Translations under genes and position numbers: made by a program
Source of the DNA: Chloroflexota bacterium
GTDB lineage: Bacteria > Chloroflexota > Anaerolineae > Promineifilales > Promineifilaceae
Assembly (NCBI GenBank): GCA_018004935.1
Contig: JAGNBF010000001.1
Span: forward strand, 62,001-126,000
Length of the DNA stretch: 64,000 nucleotides
Reading direction: 5' to 3'
The notes under the pieces: model-generated
What the model saw: the letters and a program-made list of their open reading frames with translations, nothing else
Told to the model about the DNA's origin: nothing
The model's database searches: none
Shown here: piece after piece, positions 17,462 through 26,484 of the stretch
How positions within the stretch are numbered: position 1 is the first letter of the stretch
How the letters are laid out: every line of letters begins with the position of its first letter

Positions 17462-19798
17462 TCATTTGACTAACGCAACTGTTTGCCACAACTTGCTGGG
17501 GTTTAAGGGAATTTGCAACAGTTCCAGCCCTGGGATGTTCAAGGCGTTTTCCACGGCCTGGACAAACAGAGCCGTGACGGGAATGGCACCCCCTTCGCCT
17601 GCCCCTTTGACGCCCATAGGGTTGAGCGGCGAGGGGGTTTCGGTGTGCCCGGTGATGATGGGGGGTACGTCTAATGAGGTAGGGATTAGGAAGTCCATAA
17701 AGGAGCCGTTGAGCAGTTGACCGTTTTCGTCCCAGACCAGTTGCTCGTAGAAGGCGTTGCCCAGCCCTTGGGCCACCCCACCCTGTACCTGACCATCGAG
17801 GATGAGGGGGTTGATGACGCGGCCGCAATCATGCACCACTACATATTTCAATACCTTCACATCGAACGTCTCCGGGTCTACTTCAACAATGGCGGCGTGT
17901 GCCCCATTGGCCGTCGCCCCCCGTTCCGGGCCAAAATAGTTCGTCGCTTCTAAGCCCGGCTCCGTGCCCGGTTTGACGGCACCGCGTAACGGGTTGGCCG
18001 CCTGGGCCAACTGCCCCAACGGGATGGCTCGATCCGGCACACCCTTTACCCGTACCGTGCTATCCACCAGTTCCAAATCCTCAGCCGAGGCTTCTAACAT
18101 CTCCGCCCCCAGTTTGAGGATTTTGGCCCGCACGTCTTTGGCCGCCTCATTAATGGCGTTGCCCGCCACCACTGCACCCCGGCTGGCAAATGTGCCCGCC
18201 CCCCAATAAAACTGGTCGGTATCGCCCGTAACCACATCAATGTTGCGTACATCCACCCCCAACTGATCGGCCACGATTTGGGCGAAGACGGTGTAATGGC
18301 CCTGTCCCTGTGTGCCGACGCCGGTGACAACGGAAACGCGGCCGCTGGCCTGCACCTGCACCCGCGCCCCCTCGTAAGGGCCAATTCCCGTCCCTTCGAC
18401 ATAGGCCACAATGCCGATGCCCACCGTTTTACCCTCGGCCCGCAGGCGGGGTTGCTCTTCACGGATGAACTGATCGTACTCAATGAGTTCTAACGCCTTA
18501 TCCAGAGCCAGGTGGTACTGACCACTGTCATAGGTCAGGGCCGTAAAATCCTGGTAGATGATTTCGTTGTTGTAGGGAAACTGATCCGGCTGGATGAAGT
18601 TGCGCCGCCGGATTTCGGCCTTGTCCAGCCCCAATTCCTGGGCCGCCAGGTCCAAAAATCGCTCAATAACAAAGACGCCATGTTGCCGCCCGGCTCCCCG
18701 GTAAGGGGTGACGATGGGTTTGTTGGTGAACACGGCCCGGAAACGGCTATGGTAATGGGGGATGTGGTAGGGGCCAAGCAGGGTACATTGGCTGTTGATG
18801 GGGATAGTCAGGCCGTAGGGATCATAGGCCCCGGTGTCGTGCAGGAAGGAATCTTGCACCCCCAGAATATGCCCCTCACTGTCGAAGGCGATTTCGGCCT
18901 CGTGGATTTGCATCCGTTCCTGGGTGGTGGCGACAAAATTCTCCGCCCGATCTTCAATCCATTTGATGGGGCGGTTGAGCCGCATGGCCGCCCAGGGGAC
19001 GAGCACCTCTTCCTGGTAGAACATCATAATTTTGGGGCCAAAACCACCACCGATGAACGGGGCGATCACCCGCACTTGCTTCTCGGACAGCCCCAACATG
19101 GCGGCCATGCCGTTGCGAATGACGACGGGAGCCTGGGTGGTGTCCCAGATGGTCATGCGCCCGGCGCGGTGATCCCATTCGGCCACTACGCCCCGGTTTT
19201 CCATGGCCGCCGAGGGGCCACGGTCGTAGACGAAGCGGCGTTTTAACAGCAGATGGGCCGCGTCCCTGGCCTGGGCGTAATCCCCTTTGCTTTGGGTCAG
19301 GTCGGCGGCAATATTGTGGGGGACATCGGCATGAATCGCGGCCGCGTCGTCCCCCATTGCCTTCTCCAGGTCTACATTAGCCGGGAGGGGGTCATACTCC
19401 ACCCACACCTGCTCGGCGGCGTCCTCGGCCAGGTAACGGCTCTCGGCGATGACCATGACGATGGGTTCACCGACGAAGCGCACCTTATCTTTGGCCAGGG
19501 GGACCTGGGTGCGGGCGTGGAAGATGGCATCCTTCACCGGGGGGGGCGGGACGAGGAGTGGGCCGGGTTGCCAGTAGTCGCCCAGGTCGTGGGCGGTGTA
19601 GATGGCGATGACGCCGGGGAGCGTTGCGGCCGCGGCCGCGTCTACACTCACAATCCGGGCATGGGCATACTGACTCCGCACAAAGGCCACATGGGCCATA
19701 TTGGGCAAGTCCACATCATCCACAAACAACGCCCGCCCTGTCAACAGGCGTGGGTCTTCATTCCGCTTAATCCGTTCACCAAAGAATTGTGTTGTCAT
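17462..19798 (-). CDS. Molybdopterin-binding large subunit, xanthine dehydrogenase/aldehyde oxidase (CoxL-like) family
   Basis: 778 aa. Residues 1-120 form the a/b hammerhead domain (RLLTGRALFVDDVDLPNMAH). The Moco-binding part shows FIGGGFGPK, the active-site loop TPYRGAGRQHG, GTQGQGHYT and the catalytic glutamate in GVKGAGEGGAIP near residue 730. The loop is not VAYRCSFR, so it is not a true CO dehydrogenase. The partner FAD and 2Fe-2S subunits are not adjacent in this window, which is unusual and leaves the substrate open (purine, aldehyde or nicotinate-like hydroxylation). Confidence 0.92.
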   Translation of the reverse strand: MTTQFFGERIKRNEDPRLLTGRALFVDDVDLPNMAHVAFVRSQYAHARIVSVDAAAAATLPGVIAIYTAHDLGDYWQPGPLLVPPPPVKDAIFHARTQVPLAKDKVRFVGEPIVMVIAESRYLAEDAAEQVWVEYDPLPANVDLEKAMGDDAAAIHADVPHNIAADLTQSKGDYAQARDAAHLLLKRRFVYDRGPSAAMENRGVVAEWDHRAGRMTIWDTTQAPVVIRNGMAAMLGLSEKQVRVIAPFIGGGFGPKIMMFYQEEVLVPWAAMRLNRPIKWIEDRAENFVATTQERMQIHEAEIAFDSEGHILGVQDSFLHDTGAYDPYGLTIPINSQCTLLGPYHIPHYHSRFRAVFTNKPIVTPYRGAGRQHGVFVIERFLDLAAQELGLDKAEIRRRNFIQPDQFPYNNEIIYQDFTALTYDSGQYHLALDKALELIEYDQFIREEQPRLRAEGKTVGIGIVAYVEGTGIGPYEGARVQVQASGRVSVVTGVGTQGQGHYTVFAQIVADQLGVDVRNIDVVTGDTDQFYWGAGTFASRGAVVAGNAINEAAKDVRAKILKLGAEMLEASAEDLELVDSTVRVKGVPDRAIPLGQLAQAANPLRGAVKPGTEPGLEATNYFGPERGATANGAHAAIVEVDPETFDVKVLKYVVVHDCGRVINPLILDGQVQGGVAQGLGNAFYEQLVWDENGQLLNGSFMDFLIPTSLDVPPIITGHTETPSPLNPMGVKGAGEGGAIPVTALFVQAVENALNIPGLELLQIPLNPSKLWQTVALVK

Positions 19799-19807
19799 CG
19801 CAAACCT

Positions 19808-20152
19808 TTAACGCCCTATTTCAAGTCGGGCATTTTCACGTATGGCCTCAATGATGGTTTCGTTTACGGTCAGTTCTCCAGTATCCACTGCTACATCAAT
19901 CGTACCGACTACCCCAATCCGTCCCCTGGAACGGGATGATAGCACCACCGGAACACGCCAGAATGCCCCCTCTGTCTGCCAGACCAGATCAGGCATTTCC
20001 CCCGAAAGGAGATCGGCAATGTGATTACCCGCGTAAATCCCCACCTTTTTACGTGCCTTCTCTGGGGTAATGCGAATATCCGCTGTCAAATCTAATTGGA
20101 GATGAAAGGGGCCACTTTCAGGTGGTTTTACTGTCTCAATGGTTATTGTCAT
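19808..20152 (-). CDS. Hypothetical protein (114 aa)
   Basis: Not recognised. A soluble, beta-rich pattern: MTITIETVKPPESGPFHLQL, then GNHIADLLSGEMPDLVWQ, then RGRIGVVGTIDVAVDTGEL. The ATG at 20152 follows GGGGAACAGCC; a 20170 ATG in frame is less likely. It is read downstream of a 63-aa ORF in the same direction. Such two-gene pairs are often toxin-antitoxin or DNA-mobile accessory genes, but there is no motif to say so. Confidence 0.6.
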   Translation of the reverse strand: MTITIETVKPPESGPFHLQLDLTADIRITPEKARKKVGIYAGNHIADLLSGEMPDLVWQTEGAFWRVPVVLSSRSRGRIGVVGTIDVAVDTGELTVNETIIEAIRENARLEIGR

Positions 20153-20215
20153 GGCTGTTCCCCATTCCAAACTGACTTTCTCTGTTTGTAGAAATGAATA
20201 TCAAACTCTTGACCC

Positions 20216-20407
20216 TCAGCGTAGGAATTGTTGGAGTTGTGCGGCCGCTTTTTCCTGTTGGTCAGGTGTGAAAACAGGATAAACGGCTTCTGTAGCAAAA
20301 AACCGTGAGGGATTCTCCTCTTCCAGAAGCATTTTCGAAATAGCTTCGATGAGCTGTAATTTTTCAAACCTCGGTAAAGATTTGATTTTTCTTGTGATCT
20401 CTGTCAT
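20216..20407 (-). CDS. Small hypothetical protein (63 aa), antitoxin-like build
   Basis: Begins MTEITRKIKSLPRFEKLQLI with GGAGGTG 9 bases before the ATG at 20407. The helix KLQLIEAISKMLLEEE resembles the short helical antitoxin-like proteins that carry LPxxEKLxLIExL segments. It lies 63 bp upstream of the 114-aa hypothetical gene in the same direction. Function not established. Confidence 0.55.
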   Translation of the reverse strand: MTEITRKIKSLPRFEKLQLIEAISKMLLEEENPSRFFATEAVYPVFTPDQQEKAAAQLQQFLR

Positions 20408-20515
20408 CAACACGGGCCACCTCCAAACATTACTCTTTTGATTCAATTGTACGGAGTGCTTTTGGTGGATGGCAAGAATGTTTTTCCCTTCACCCAATTG
20501 ATGGCACTATTCTAT

Positions 20516-21952
20516 CTAATGTTTGTCAATTCCGTGTTTTTGTAAAAATTGCTCATAATGTCTGGTTAAAGCCGCGTGATCTGGAAGAACGTGTTTATTT
20601 TCCGGTAGTTTCAACTTACAACCTTCAAGGTATTGATAACTTGATCCCAAGAGTCCAGGAGCAATCGTAACCGTATGAGTATCTGGTTTGATGGATAACA
20701 GGTGCAAATCAAACAATGTATGTATATCTGCTCTGAGTAGCAACCCATTTGCGGGATGATTAGTTGTGGCTCCTGAATATGGAATGATATGCGCCGATTC
20801 AAGGGTTGCTTCAACATCACATCCCGTTATCGAACATCTTCGATCATACGCATTAAGTAGCTTACGGCGGAAATCAGATTGTCCTTGTCTTTGTACGATG
20901 GAGGAAGTGATACGCCGTTTGGCATCTTCAATATCTTTAGCGTTAAAGTAACCGTCACTTTCGATTCGTTGTCTTTCCAAATATAACTCAGGCGTGTCTC
21001 TTAACATGCCCCAAAAATCACTTACCCGCTTTTTTTGTCGACGCATTTGGAATTCAGAATCACGCGATCTCGAAATAGGGGATTTCAGGATTTTGTTAGA
21101 GGCTCTTGAATAAGATTGCCAGACTTCCGGTCTTTGCAATAAAACAGAAACATCTTTAAGGTCTTTTACGTATCCCCATGTCAAAGGGCTTCCTGATTTT
21201 CGAGTGGACTTAACCGGATGACATTCAAACTCAATGTGGGATGTAAAATCCTGATCTAGAAGCAACCAAATTCCTTGCTGAGGATCAGCTATATTTACAG
21301 CAGCTAGAAATATCCCACCAATTACTAAGCTAACTACTTGTTTATGAACACCAAACCAACTCATATCGGGGTGGCTTGTATTTTCAAAAGCCAACTCAAA
21401 AAAGCGAATAAAATCATTGCTTAGATCGCGGGGAATTTTTCGATGTCTCACTATCCACTGTGCAATATCGTCTTGCCAAGAATAATCGGCATTGTTAAAT
21501 TGTGTTCTCTCCTTCTGTGTACTAGGCGAAGGTTTTTTTGAGGTGATATTTGTTGATTGAGGTGCAATGTTGTTTACCTTGTGATCATCCACTGTAATCC
21601 ACTCTAATTTTTCCAATGCCTGAACTAAAGTCGGATGCATAGTCCATAAAAATCCTCTTGAGGAATTTTTGCCTGTTGATAAAACAGACCACCAACGGTA
21701 TGTCTTATTATCTCGGCGTGATGGCATCTTTTGAAGCACATTCGCAATCAATCTTCCTAACTCGCCATACTTCAAGTTAATGAATGGAGGGGCATATCTC
21801 AGTGCAACGGCTATTTCACTGTAATTAACGGCGTGTTGTGGAGCATGGTATTGAATTCGCATTATTTGATAATGTACATCTTTAAGGTCTGATCCAAGTA
21901 TGAAAAAGGCTGTTTCATATTCTTCAACTGAGTATTCGGTGTAAGTTATCAT
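20516..21952 (-). CDS. HNH endonuclease, probable horizontally acquired
   Basis: About 478 aa. The C-terminal HNH nuclease (residues ~370-430) reads CSITGCDVEATLESAHIIPY then NHPANGLLLRADIHTLFD, a McrA/restriction-type HNH. The N-terminal 350 residues are unrecognised and probably recognise DNA or modified bases. Its base composition is visibly richer in A+T than its neighbours and it contains no GCGGCCGC octamer, both signs of recent arrival. An upstream in-frame ATG at 22000 abuts the hicB stop; 21952 follows AAAAAAGGAT. Confidence 0.8.
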   Translation of the reverse strand: MITYTEYSVEEYETAFFILGSDLKDVHYQIMRIQYHAPQHAVNYSEIAVALRYAPPFINLKYGELGRLIANVLQKMPSRRDNKTYRWWSVLSTGKNSSRGFLWTMHPTLVQALEKLEWITVDDHKVNNIAPQSTNITSKKPSPSTQKERTQFNNADYSWQDDIAQWIVRHRKIPRDLSNDFIRFFELAFENTSHPDMSWFGVHKQVVSLVIGGIFLAAVNIADPQQGIWLLLDQDFTSHIEFECHPVKSTRKSGSPLTWGYVKDLKDVSVLLQRPEVWQSYSRASNKILKSPISRSRDSEFQMRRQKKRVSDFWGMLRDTPELYLERQRIESDGYFNAKDIEDAKRRITSSIVQRQGQSDFRRKLLNAYDRRCSITGCDVEATLESAHIIPYSGATTNHPANGLLLRADIHTLFDLHLLSIKPDTHTVTIAPGLLGSSYQYLEGCKLKLPENKHVLPDHAALTRHYEQFLQKHGIDKH

Positions 21953-22001
21953 ATCCTTTTTTCGCTTTGACCATCTTTGTATAGTAAACACAATCAACAT
22001 G

Positions 22002-22358
22002 TCAAGCAGGTTCGCGTTTGCCGAGACTTTCGGCCAGGATGGATGTGACCAGCGCGTTCATGCTGACGCCTTCTTGTTTTGCCCGCAGGGCTAAACGAGC
22101 ATGGATATTTTTGGGGACACGCTGGATGAATTTGCCACTGTAACTGCCGCCACTCCCCGGCTCTGGCACAGGCAAGTTCAGGCTTTCTAAAGCGGAAATC
22201 GTTTCCTGTAAAGCATCCAGGCCATTTTGGATCGCTTCTTCTACCGTTTCGCCATCCGAAATACATTCCGTGAAGTCGGTAAAGGAAATCAAGAATCCGC
22301 CACCGTCTTCTTCTGAAAGGGGGTGAATTTCAAAGGGGTATTGGCGTAAGTTTCTCAT
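22002..22358 (-). CDS. HicB-family antitoxin-like protein, orphan
   Basis: 118 aa. The N-terminal HicB fold is shown by YPFEIHPLSEEDGGGFLISF, then DFTECISDGETVEEAIQNGL. The C-terminus RVPKNIHARLALRAKQEGVS-MNALVTSIL is a ribbon-helix-helix DNA-binding unit. No HicA toxin (a ~60-80 aa dsRBD-like ORF) is present on either side, so this may be a regulator freed from its toxin. It is followed at once by the HNH gene. Confidence 0.82.
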   Translation of the reverse strand: MRNLRQYPFEIHPLSEEDGGGFLISFTDFTECISDGETVEEAIQNGLDALQETISALESLNLPVPEPGSGGSYSGKFIQRVPKNIHARLALRAKQEGVSMNALVTSILAESLGKREPA

Positions 22359-22401
22359 AACTTATCCCAGAACAAAACAAGCAGTTCATGTGAGGTTACT
22401 G

Positions 22402-22968
22402 TCAACAGTTTTCCTCATACGCCCGTTGCAGCCAGTCGAGCAGTTCGGTGTCTACCTCGGCGAGGGTGGTGAGGCTGATTTGTACGGGCATGGTGTCGTG
22501 GATTTTGGAAGGCACGAGGCGGCCGCCGGGTTTCTGCCCCTCCAGGCGCAAGGCCAGGTCTAGCCGTTTCCTCGTAGTGGGTTGGATGCGGGCAAAGGTG
22601 CGGCGGGGGGTGACGAGGGAGACGTAGGTTTTGCGCGTCTGAATGGTGACGCTGGGAAGGATCGCGGCCGCGGCCGCAATCGCCTCAAATATCGGTCGCA
22701 ACTCAGTCCGGTCCCCGTACTGCCCCTGGATGAGTTCATCCGCCGAGGCCAGCAGAAAATCAGGATAACCAAACCGCTCCATCACCAGCAGAGTTTGGGC
22801 ATAACCGGTCACGTCCTGCTCCGTCAGCCAGGCGCGGAGTGCCTTTTCGTCGCTGAACCCCTCAGCCTGAACGCGTTGGTTCCAGGTGTTCACATCCTCA
22901 CCGGTACGCTCCTGAAGCAGACGGGCCGACATCTTACTCATCTCTTGCCAATCGAGCGTTTTCGCCAT
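22402..22968 (-). CDS. DUF4287/DUF5655-type protein
   Basis: 188 aa. The first half has the DUF4287-like pattern LLQERTGEDVNTWNQRV; the second half PIFEAIAAAAAILPSVTI, RKTYVSLVTPRRTFARIQPT and LDLALRLEG matches DUF5655, a domain predicted to bind nucleic acid or be transported. The ATG at 22968 follows GAGGGCACA. Two overlapping GCGGCCGC octamers encode its Ala run. Function unknown. Confidence 0.75.
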   Translation of the reverse strand: MAKTLDWQEMSKMSARLLQERTGEDVNTWNQRVQAEGFSDEKALRAWLTEQDVTGYAQTLLVMERFGYPDFLLASADELIQGQYGDRTELRPIFEAIAAAAAILPSVTIQTRKTYVSLVTPRRTFARIQPTTRKRLDLALRLEGQKPGGRLVPSKIHDTMPVQISLTTLAEVDTELLDWLQRAYEENC

Positions 22969-23018
22969 TGTGCCCTCCATTCAAGGGTATCATGGGAACA
23001 TCTGCGGGTAATTTTCTA

Positions 23019-23351
23019 TCAGGTGGGTTCTAAAACGATTTCCCCTTTGTTATAAAATGTTTGACCCACACGCTGAATATGCCCAAGTAAATCAGGGTTA
23101 CTAATATCTTGGAGAAGCGATAGATCAATGGTGTAGGGCAGGAGTAGATCGTCAAGGTCGTTTAAAATGTGGTAAAGAATTTTCACTGTCAAATCAGCAT
23201 TACCAGATAAGGTCAGGTCAATATCTGAGCCATGTTTATAATTCCCTTTGGCCCGCGAACCATACAAAACGGCCTGCTCTACCTGCGGGTAAGTAGCCAG
23301 TACAGCACAAATTTTTTGGATAGTCCGCTCTTTCAGACCAAAACGCTCCAT
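23019..23351 (-). CDS. mntA: MntA-type minimal nucleotidyltransferase antitoxin
   Basis: About 110 aa. The motif GS-x10-DxD is complete: GSRAKGNYKHGSDID near residues 33-47. In HepT/MntA modules MntA adds AMP to HepT and neutralises it. Its ATG at 23351 overlaps the TGA of the upstream hepT by one base, so the pair is co-translated. A GTG one codon earlier is an alternative start. Confidence 0.9.
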   Translation of the reverse strand: MERFGLKERTIQKICAVLATYPQVEQAVLYGSRAKGNYKHGSDIDLTLSGNADLTVKILYHILNDLDDLLLPYTIDLSLLQDISNPDLLGHIQRVGQTFYNKGEIVLEPT

Positions 23352-23773
23352 CACAGGTTTGCTTCCTTCAATTGAGCCAGGAGGTCATGTAGCTTCAGGA
23401 ACTCCGGGTAGTATTGTTGGCAGATTGCGGCCGCAATCTTTTGCGCCATCTCCTCGTTATACGTATGCGCCGTTAAGATGCGGCTCGTAATCATCTCCAT
23501 CCACGTTTCGCCATCTTGCACCAACCCTCGCTGAAAAGCCAGCCGGAACGCATCACGACTGCCGTGAATCGCTGTCTCTCCTTGTACCTCGAAGTAATCT
23601 TTCAAGACATTCCAGGCCAATTCATAGGTGTACTCAAAACCCTGAATTAACCCCTGTTCTTCCAGTTTGGAGAGCGCACGTTGTTGGCTCAGTTCTACCG
23701 CTTCCTGTAATTGCCGCAGGGCTTTCGTAAAATTATTGAACCGTTGTACCCAACGAATATCTTCTGTGCTCAT
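23351..23773 (-). CDS. hepT: HepT-type HEPN ribonuclease toxin
   Basis: 140 aa helical HEPN protein. The catalytic RX4HXY motif is present as RILTAHTY near residue 94. These toxins cleave RNA and are inactivated by AMP added to the motif's tyrosine by MntA. The gene lies upstream of mntA in one operon, with GGAG before the ATG. The surrounding genes (HicB, HNH, GxxExxY) make this a small accessory region. Confidence 0.9.
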   Translation of the reverse strand: MSTEDIRWVQRFNNFTKALRQLQEAVELSQQRALSKLEEQGLIQGFEYTYELAWNVLKDYFEVQGETAIHGSRDAFRLAFQRGLVQDGETWMEMITSRILTAHTYNEEMAQKIAAAICQQYYPEFLKLHDLLAQLKEANL

Positions 23774-23811
23774 AAAATATCTCCGTGCGGTTCAAGGTTT
23801 GAGGCTCTTTA

Positions 23812-23925
23812 GGAATTCAGGGGGTGATACCAGATGCATGGGCTGGCCTTGTGTCTGCCCAGTGTGGGGCAACCACAAGGGTTGCCCGTACCCTACGAAA
23901 TCCCCAAAACCCAAGGTTGAGTCAT
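23812..23925. repeat. About 105-bp intergenic repeat, copy 1 (GGGCTGGCCTTG ... GGGTTGCCCGTACCC)
   Basis: Matches 61950-62060 in the same orientation and 54825-54935 and 62222-62315 inverted. The core reads CAGTGTGGGGCAACCACAAG then GGTTGCCCGTACC, and it is bordered by GAATTCAGGGGGT on one side and AAATCCCCAAAACCC on the other. All copies are intergenic. Confidence 0.85.
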
Positions 23926-23950
23926 ATTGTACCTGTAAGCAAAACGTGTT

Positions 23951-24634
23951 TCATCTCTCAAACACCGCCACCGCCCGCACCGGCGACCCGGTTCCGCCCC
24001 GTATTTTGAGCGGCAAGCCGATGAAACGAAAGCGGCCGCGTCCCACCAGTTGGTGCAGGTTGATCAGGTTTTCGTAATGGGTAAAGCCTAACTCGCCGCA
24101 GATGTGATGGACTTCTTTGTTGGAGACGTGACGCACACCGGGTGAGGCGGTCTCCACCCCAAAGGCGGCGATGTGGTGGTGAGCGAGGTAACGCGCGGCC
24201 GCGATGCTCACCCCCGGCCCGTTCTGCCAATTCTCCGTCCCAAAGGCGCGGCGATAATGATCGGTGTACAGGAGTACCGTATCGCCCGGCTTGATCACCT
24301 GCCCCGCCTGAGCCAAATCATCCGGCTCAATCAATTCCCGTAGCCCCTTGTGCGACAGGTCTAAACAGATGCCTTCGGTGTAGAACATCGTCAGCGGCAT
24401 GGTATCAATGGATTGCCCCCGGTACTGACGCGCCATGTGGTTGAGGGCGTCCACATGCGTCCCCGTGTGCTCCCCCATTTCCAGCCGGTTCACGGCGGGC
24501 GAAACAACGCTACTATCGGTAATGCCATCCCACTGCTCATGGGAGACGTGCATCGTGATATTCACTTCCGGCAACCCTGGAAACACCGGCATCCCCGTGA
24601 AAATCTCCTGACTTAAATCAATAATTTCTAACAT
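23951..24634 (-). CDS. Cyclase-family metal hydrolase (kynurenine formamidase-like)
   Basis: 227 aa. The family metal site HxGTHxDxxxH is intact as EHTGTHVDALNH near residue 57; N-terminal IIDLSQEIFTGMPVFPG is typical. Family members are Mn/Zn hydrolases such as N-formylkynurenine formamidase and isatin hydrolase. Two further cyclase-family genes lie at 26846 and 30301, suggesting a set acting on related ring or amide compounds. Confidence 0.88.
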   Translation of the reverse strand: MLEIIDLSQEIFTGMPVFPGLPEVNITMHVSHEQWDGITDSSVVSPAVNRLEMGEHTGTHVDALNHMARQYRGQSIDTMPLTMFYTEGICLDLSHKGLRELIEPDDLAQAGQVIKPGDTVLLYTDHYRRAFGTENWQNGPGVSIAAARYLAHHHIAAFGVETASPGVRHVSNKEVHHICGELGFTHYENLINLHQLVGRGRFRFIGLPLKIRGGTGSPVRAVAVFER

Positions 24635-24641
24635 AATACCT

Positions 24642-25025
24642 TCACGGATGTTGTCTACGCAGATGAGTCAGCCAGGAAGAGAGTGCCACGGTTAGGGCCA
24701 GCAACAGAAAGAGCATCACCCTCGGTTCGTTGCCCTGGGCGGGGTTGGTGAAGCCTTCACGCGCCAGAAAAATAAGGTTGAGAACCAGATACGCACCGAT
24801 GGAACTGAAGGCCAGGGGCAAAAACTTGGCCTTGAAGCGGCCCCAATTGATCGCAACGAGCCAGAGCAAGATGATGATGTTCGCGGCCGCACGGATGGGT
24901 TCTAGTTGATTGGTGGCGGCATGAATCACTACATCAAACATCTGCACCAGCACAAGGCCGAGGCTCAGGCCCCGCAGAAGCAGAGGGGAAGGGATGGGTT
25001 TGGGCATGGGTGGTTTGTTTGTCAT
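24642..25025 (-). CDS. Small integral membrane protein
   Basis: About 127 aa with four hydrophobic segments (LSLGLVLVQMFDVVIHA; AANIIILLWLVAINW; LPLAFSSIGAYLVLNLIFLA; VMLFLLLALTVALSSWL). No family recognised. It starts upstream of the cyclase gene with 7 bp between them, so they are probably co-transcribed. The start at 25025 gives MTNKPPMPKP; a weak 25034 ATG also exists. Confidence 0.7.
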   Translation of the reverse strand: MTNKPPMPKPIPSPLLLRGLSLGLVLVQMFDVVIHAATNQLEPIRAAANIIILLWLVAINWGRFKAKFLPLAFSSIGAYLVLNLIFLAREGFTNPAQGNEPRVMLFLLLALTVALSSWLTHLRRQHP

Positions 25026-25130
25026 GAGCCACAATGGTAGGAACTCAGGGGAACTCCGTTGTTTATCCGTGTTTTTCCTTAGCCATGTTTCTTTTATCAG
25101 TGGCTACTTTCACAGGTGAAGGGGATAGGT

Positions 25131-26039
25131 TTACGCGGCCGCGGCCACCGCATGTTCTGTTATCGCTTCCACTACCTGGGGCCATGTCTCAATCGGCAAA
25201 CTATGCCCCATCCCCGGAATGATGAGCAGTTTGGCATTGGGAATCGCTTTGGCCGTCGCCTGACCCCCCGCCACCGGAACCAACGGATCGGCGTCGCCGT
25301 GAATAACCAGGGTGGGGGTGGTGACAGAACGGAGCGCATCTTGCCGACTGCCGCTGGCTAAAATAGCCGCCATCTGCCGCGCCGTACCGGCTGGATGCAA
25401 TCCCCGGTCATACGCCTGCGCCGCCATTTCCCGCACGCGCTCGGCATGGAACGGGAAATGGTTCCCCGCCAGAACATGCCAGGAGCGCACGGATTGTTCA
25501 ATGTAGGCTTCCCGTTCTTTGGCTGGTGGGGTGCGTAGAAGAGCCAGCGCCTCGCGGGTAGGCCAGGGCAATTTACGATCCCCCGTGGTAGACATGATGG
25601 ATACAGCTGTTTTGAGCCGCTCCCGGTGATGAATGAGGAGTTCCTGCACGATCATGCCGCCCATCGAAGCCCCGACCACATGCGCCCGTTCAATCCCCAA
25701 CGCATCCAGCAGTCCCACCGCATCGGCGGCCATATCTTTGAGCAGATAGGGGGCTTTGATGGGCAGGCGCAGGATTAAACGCAGTAACAGGCGGGGGAAG
25801 TTGGGCATCGCGGCCGCGTCAAATTTCGTCGAGCGGCCAATGTCCCGGTTATCAAAGCGGATCACCCAGTAACCCGACAGGGCCAACTGTTGACATAAAT
25901 CAGCTTGCCAGGCGATCAACTGCCCACCCAACCCCATAATTAACAGCAAAGGCTCCGCTTCCGGGCTACCAAAACTGTCATAGGTCAGGGTAAGTCCATT
26001 GGCCGCAACCTGTTTTTCACCACTGTAAGGTACGCGCAT
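25131..26039 (-). CDS. Alpha/beta hydrolase
   Basis: About 302 aa. Nucleophile elbow GASMGG near residue 105, oxyanion strand LIMGLGGQ, catalytic Asp in HGDADPLVP, His in GMGHSLPIETW. The pattern fits esterase/aclacinomycin-methylesterase-like hydrolases. The ATG at 26039 follows GGAGTGTTAACC; a longer reading to 26087 would begin inside the repeat CACGAATTAACACGAATT and is rejected. Confidence 0.88.
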   Translation of the reverse strand: MRVPYSGEKQVAANGLTLTYDSFGSPEAEPLLLIMGLGGQLIAWQADLCQQLALSGYWVIRFDNRDIGRSTKFDAAAMPNFPRLLLRLILRLPIKAPYLLKDMAADAVGLLDALGIERAHVVGASMGGMIVQELLIHHRERLKTAVSIMSTTGDRKLPWPTREALALLRTPPAKEREAYIEQSVRSWHVLAGNHFPFHAERVREMAAQAYDRGLHPAGTARQMAAILASGSRQDALRSVTTPTLVIHGDADPLVPVAGGQATAKAIPNAKLLIIPGMGHSLPIETWPQVVEAITEHAVAAAA

Positions 26040-26102
26040 GGTTAACACTCCAGAAAAAGATTTGCCACGAATTTCACGAATTAACACGAATTATGGTGGG
26101 TA

Positions 26103-26474
26103 CTAACGGGTTACACGTTTTTGCTGTAAGGATTCTTTGCCAAAGTTCAGTAAGAGAGCCAGGCGATAACCTGTTGCCGCCAGATAGTGCATTGCCTGAG
26201 CTTCGTGGGCTGGATGAAGGGATGAAACGGCTTTTATTTCCAGGATGATTTTCCCATCAACCATAAAATCAGCTTCATACTCTCCCACTAATAAGCCTTT
26301 GTAGCTTACAGGCAGAGGTTTGTACTGTACAAAAGGAATTTGCCGCAAGGTCAGTTCGTGGGCCAACGCCTTTTGATATACCTTCTCCAGAAAGTTGGCC
26401 CCTAAATGCTGATGCACCTCCATCGCCGCTCCTACAACAGCATACGAGAGTTCCTTGTAAAGAATTTCCGCCAT
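26103..26474 (-). CDS. GxxExxY-family protein (PDDEXK-like nuclease fold)
   Basis: About 123 aa. LGANFLEKVYQKALAHEL is the family hallmark (here N replaces the second Gly), followed by the PDDEXK core: YEADFMVDGKIILEIKAV. The last strand TGYRLALLLNFGKE is typical. Family members commonly sit beside TTCGTGTAATTCGTGG-type repeats, exactly as here, with five 80-bp copies upstream and a fragment downstream at 26060-26095. Probably a nuclease linked to the spread of that repeat; this is inference. Confidence 0.85.
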   Translation of the reverse strand: MAEILYKELSYAVVGAAMEVHQHLGANFLEKVYQKALAHELTLRQIPFVQYKPLPVSYKGLLVGEYEADFMVDGKIILEIKAVSSLHPAHEAQAMHYLAATGYRLALLLNFGKESLQQKRVTR

Positions 26475-26484
26475 ACCCCACCTC

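Noticed and set aside
18512-19246. Long plus-strand ORF (244 aa)
   Set aside because: Antisense shadow of the molybdopterin-binding subunit gene.
17462-19798. Aerobic CO dehydrogenase large subunit
   Set aside because: The CO dehydrogenase active-site loop with Cys is absent; the loop reads TPYRGAGRQ as in other molybdenum hydroxylases, and the small and medium subunits are not adjacent.
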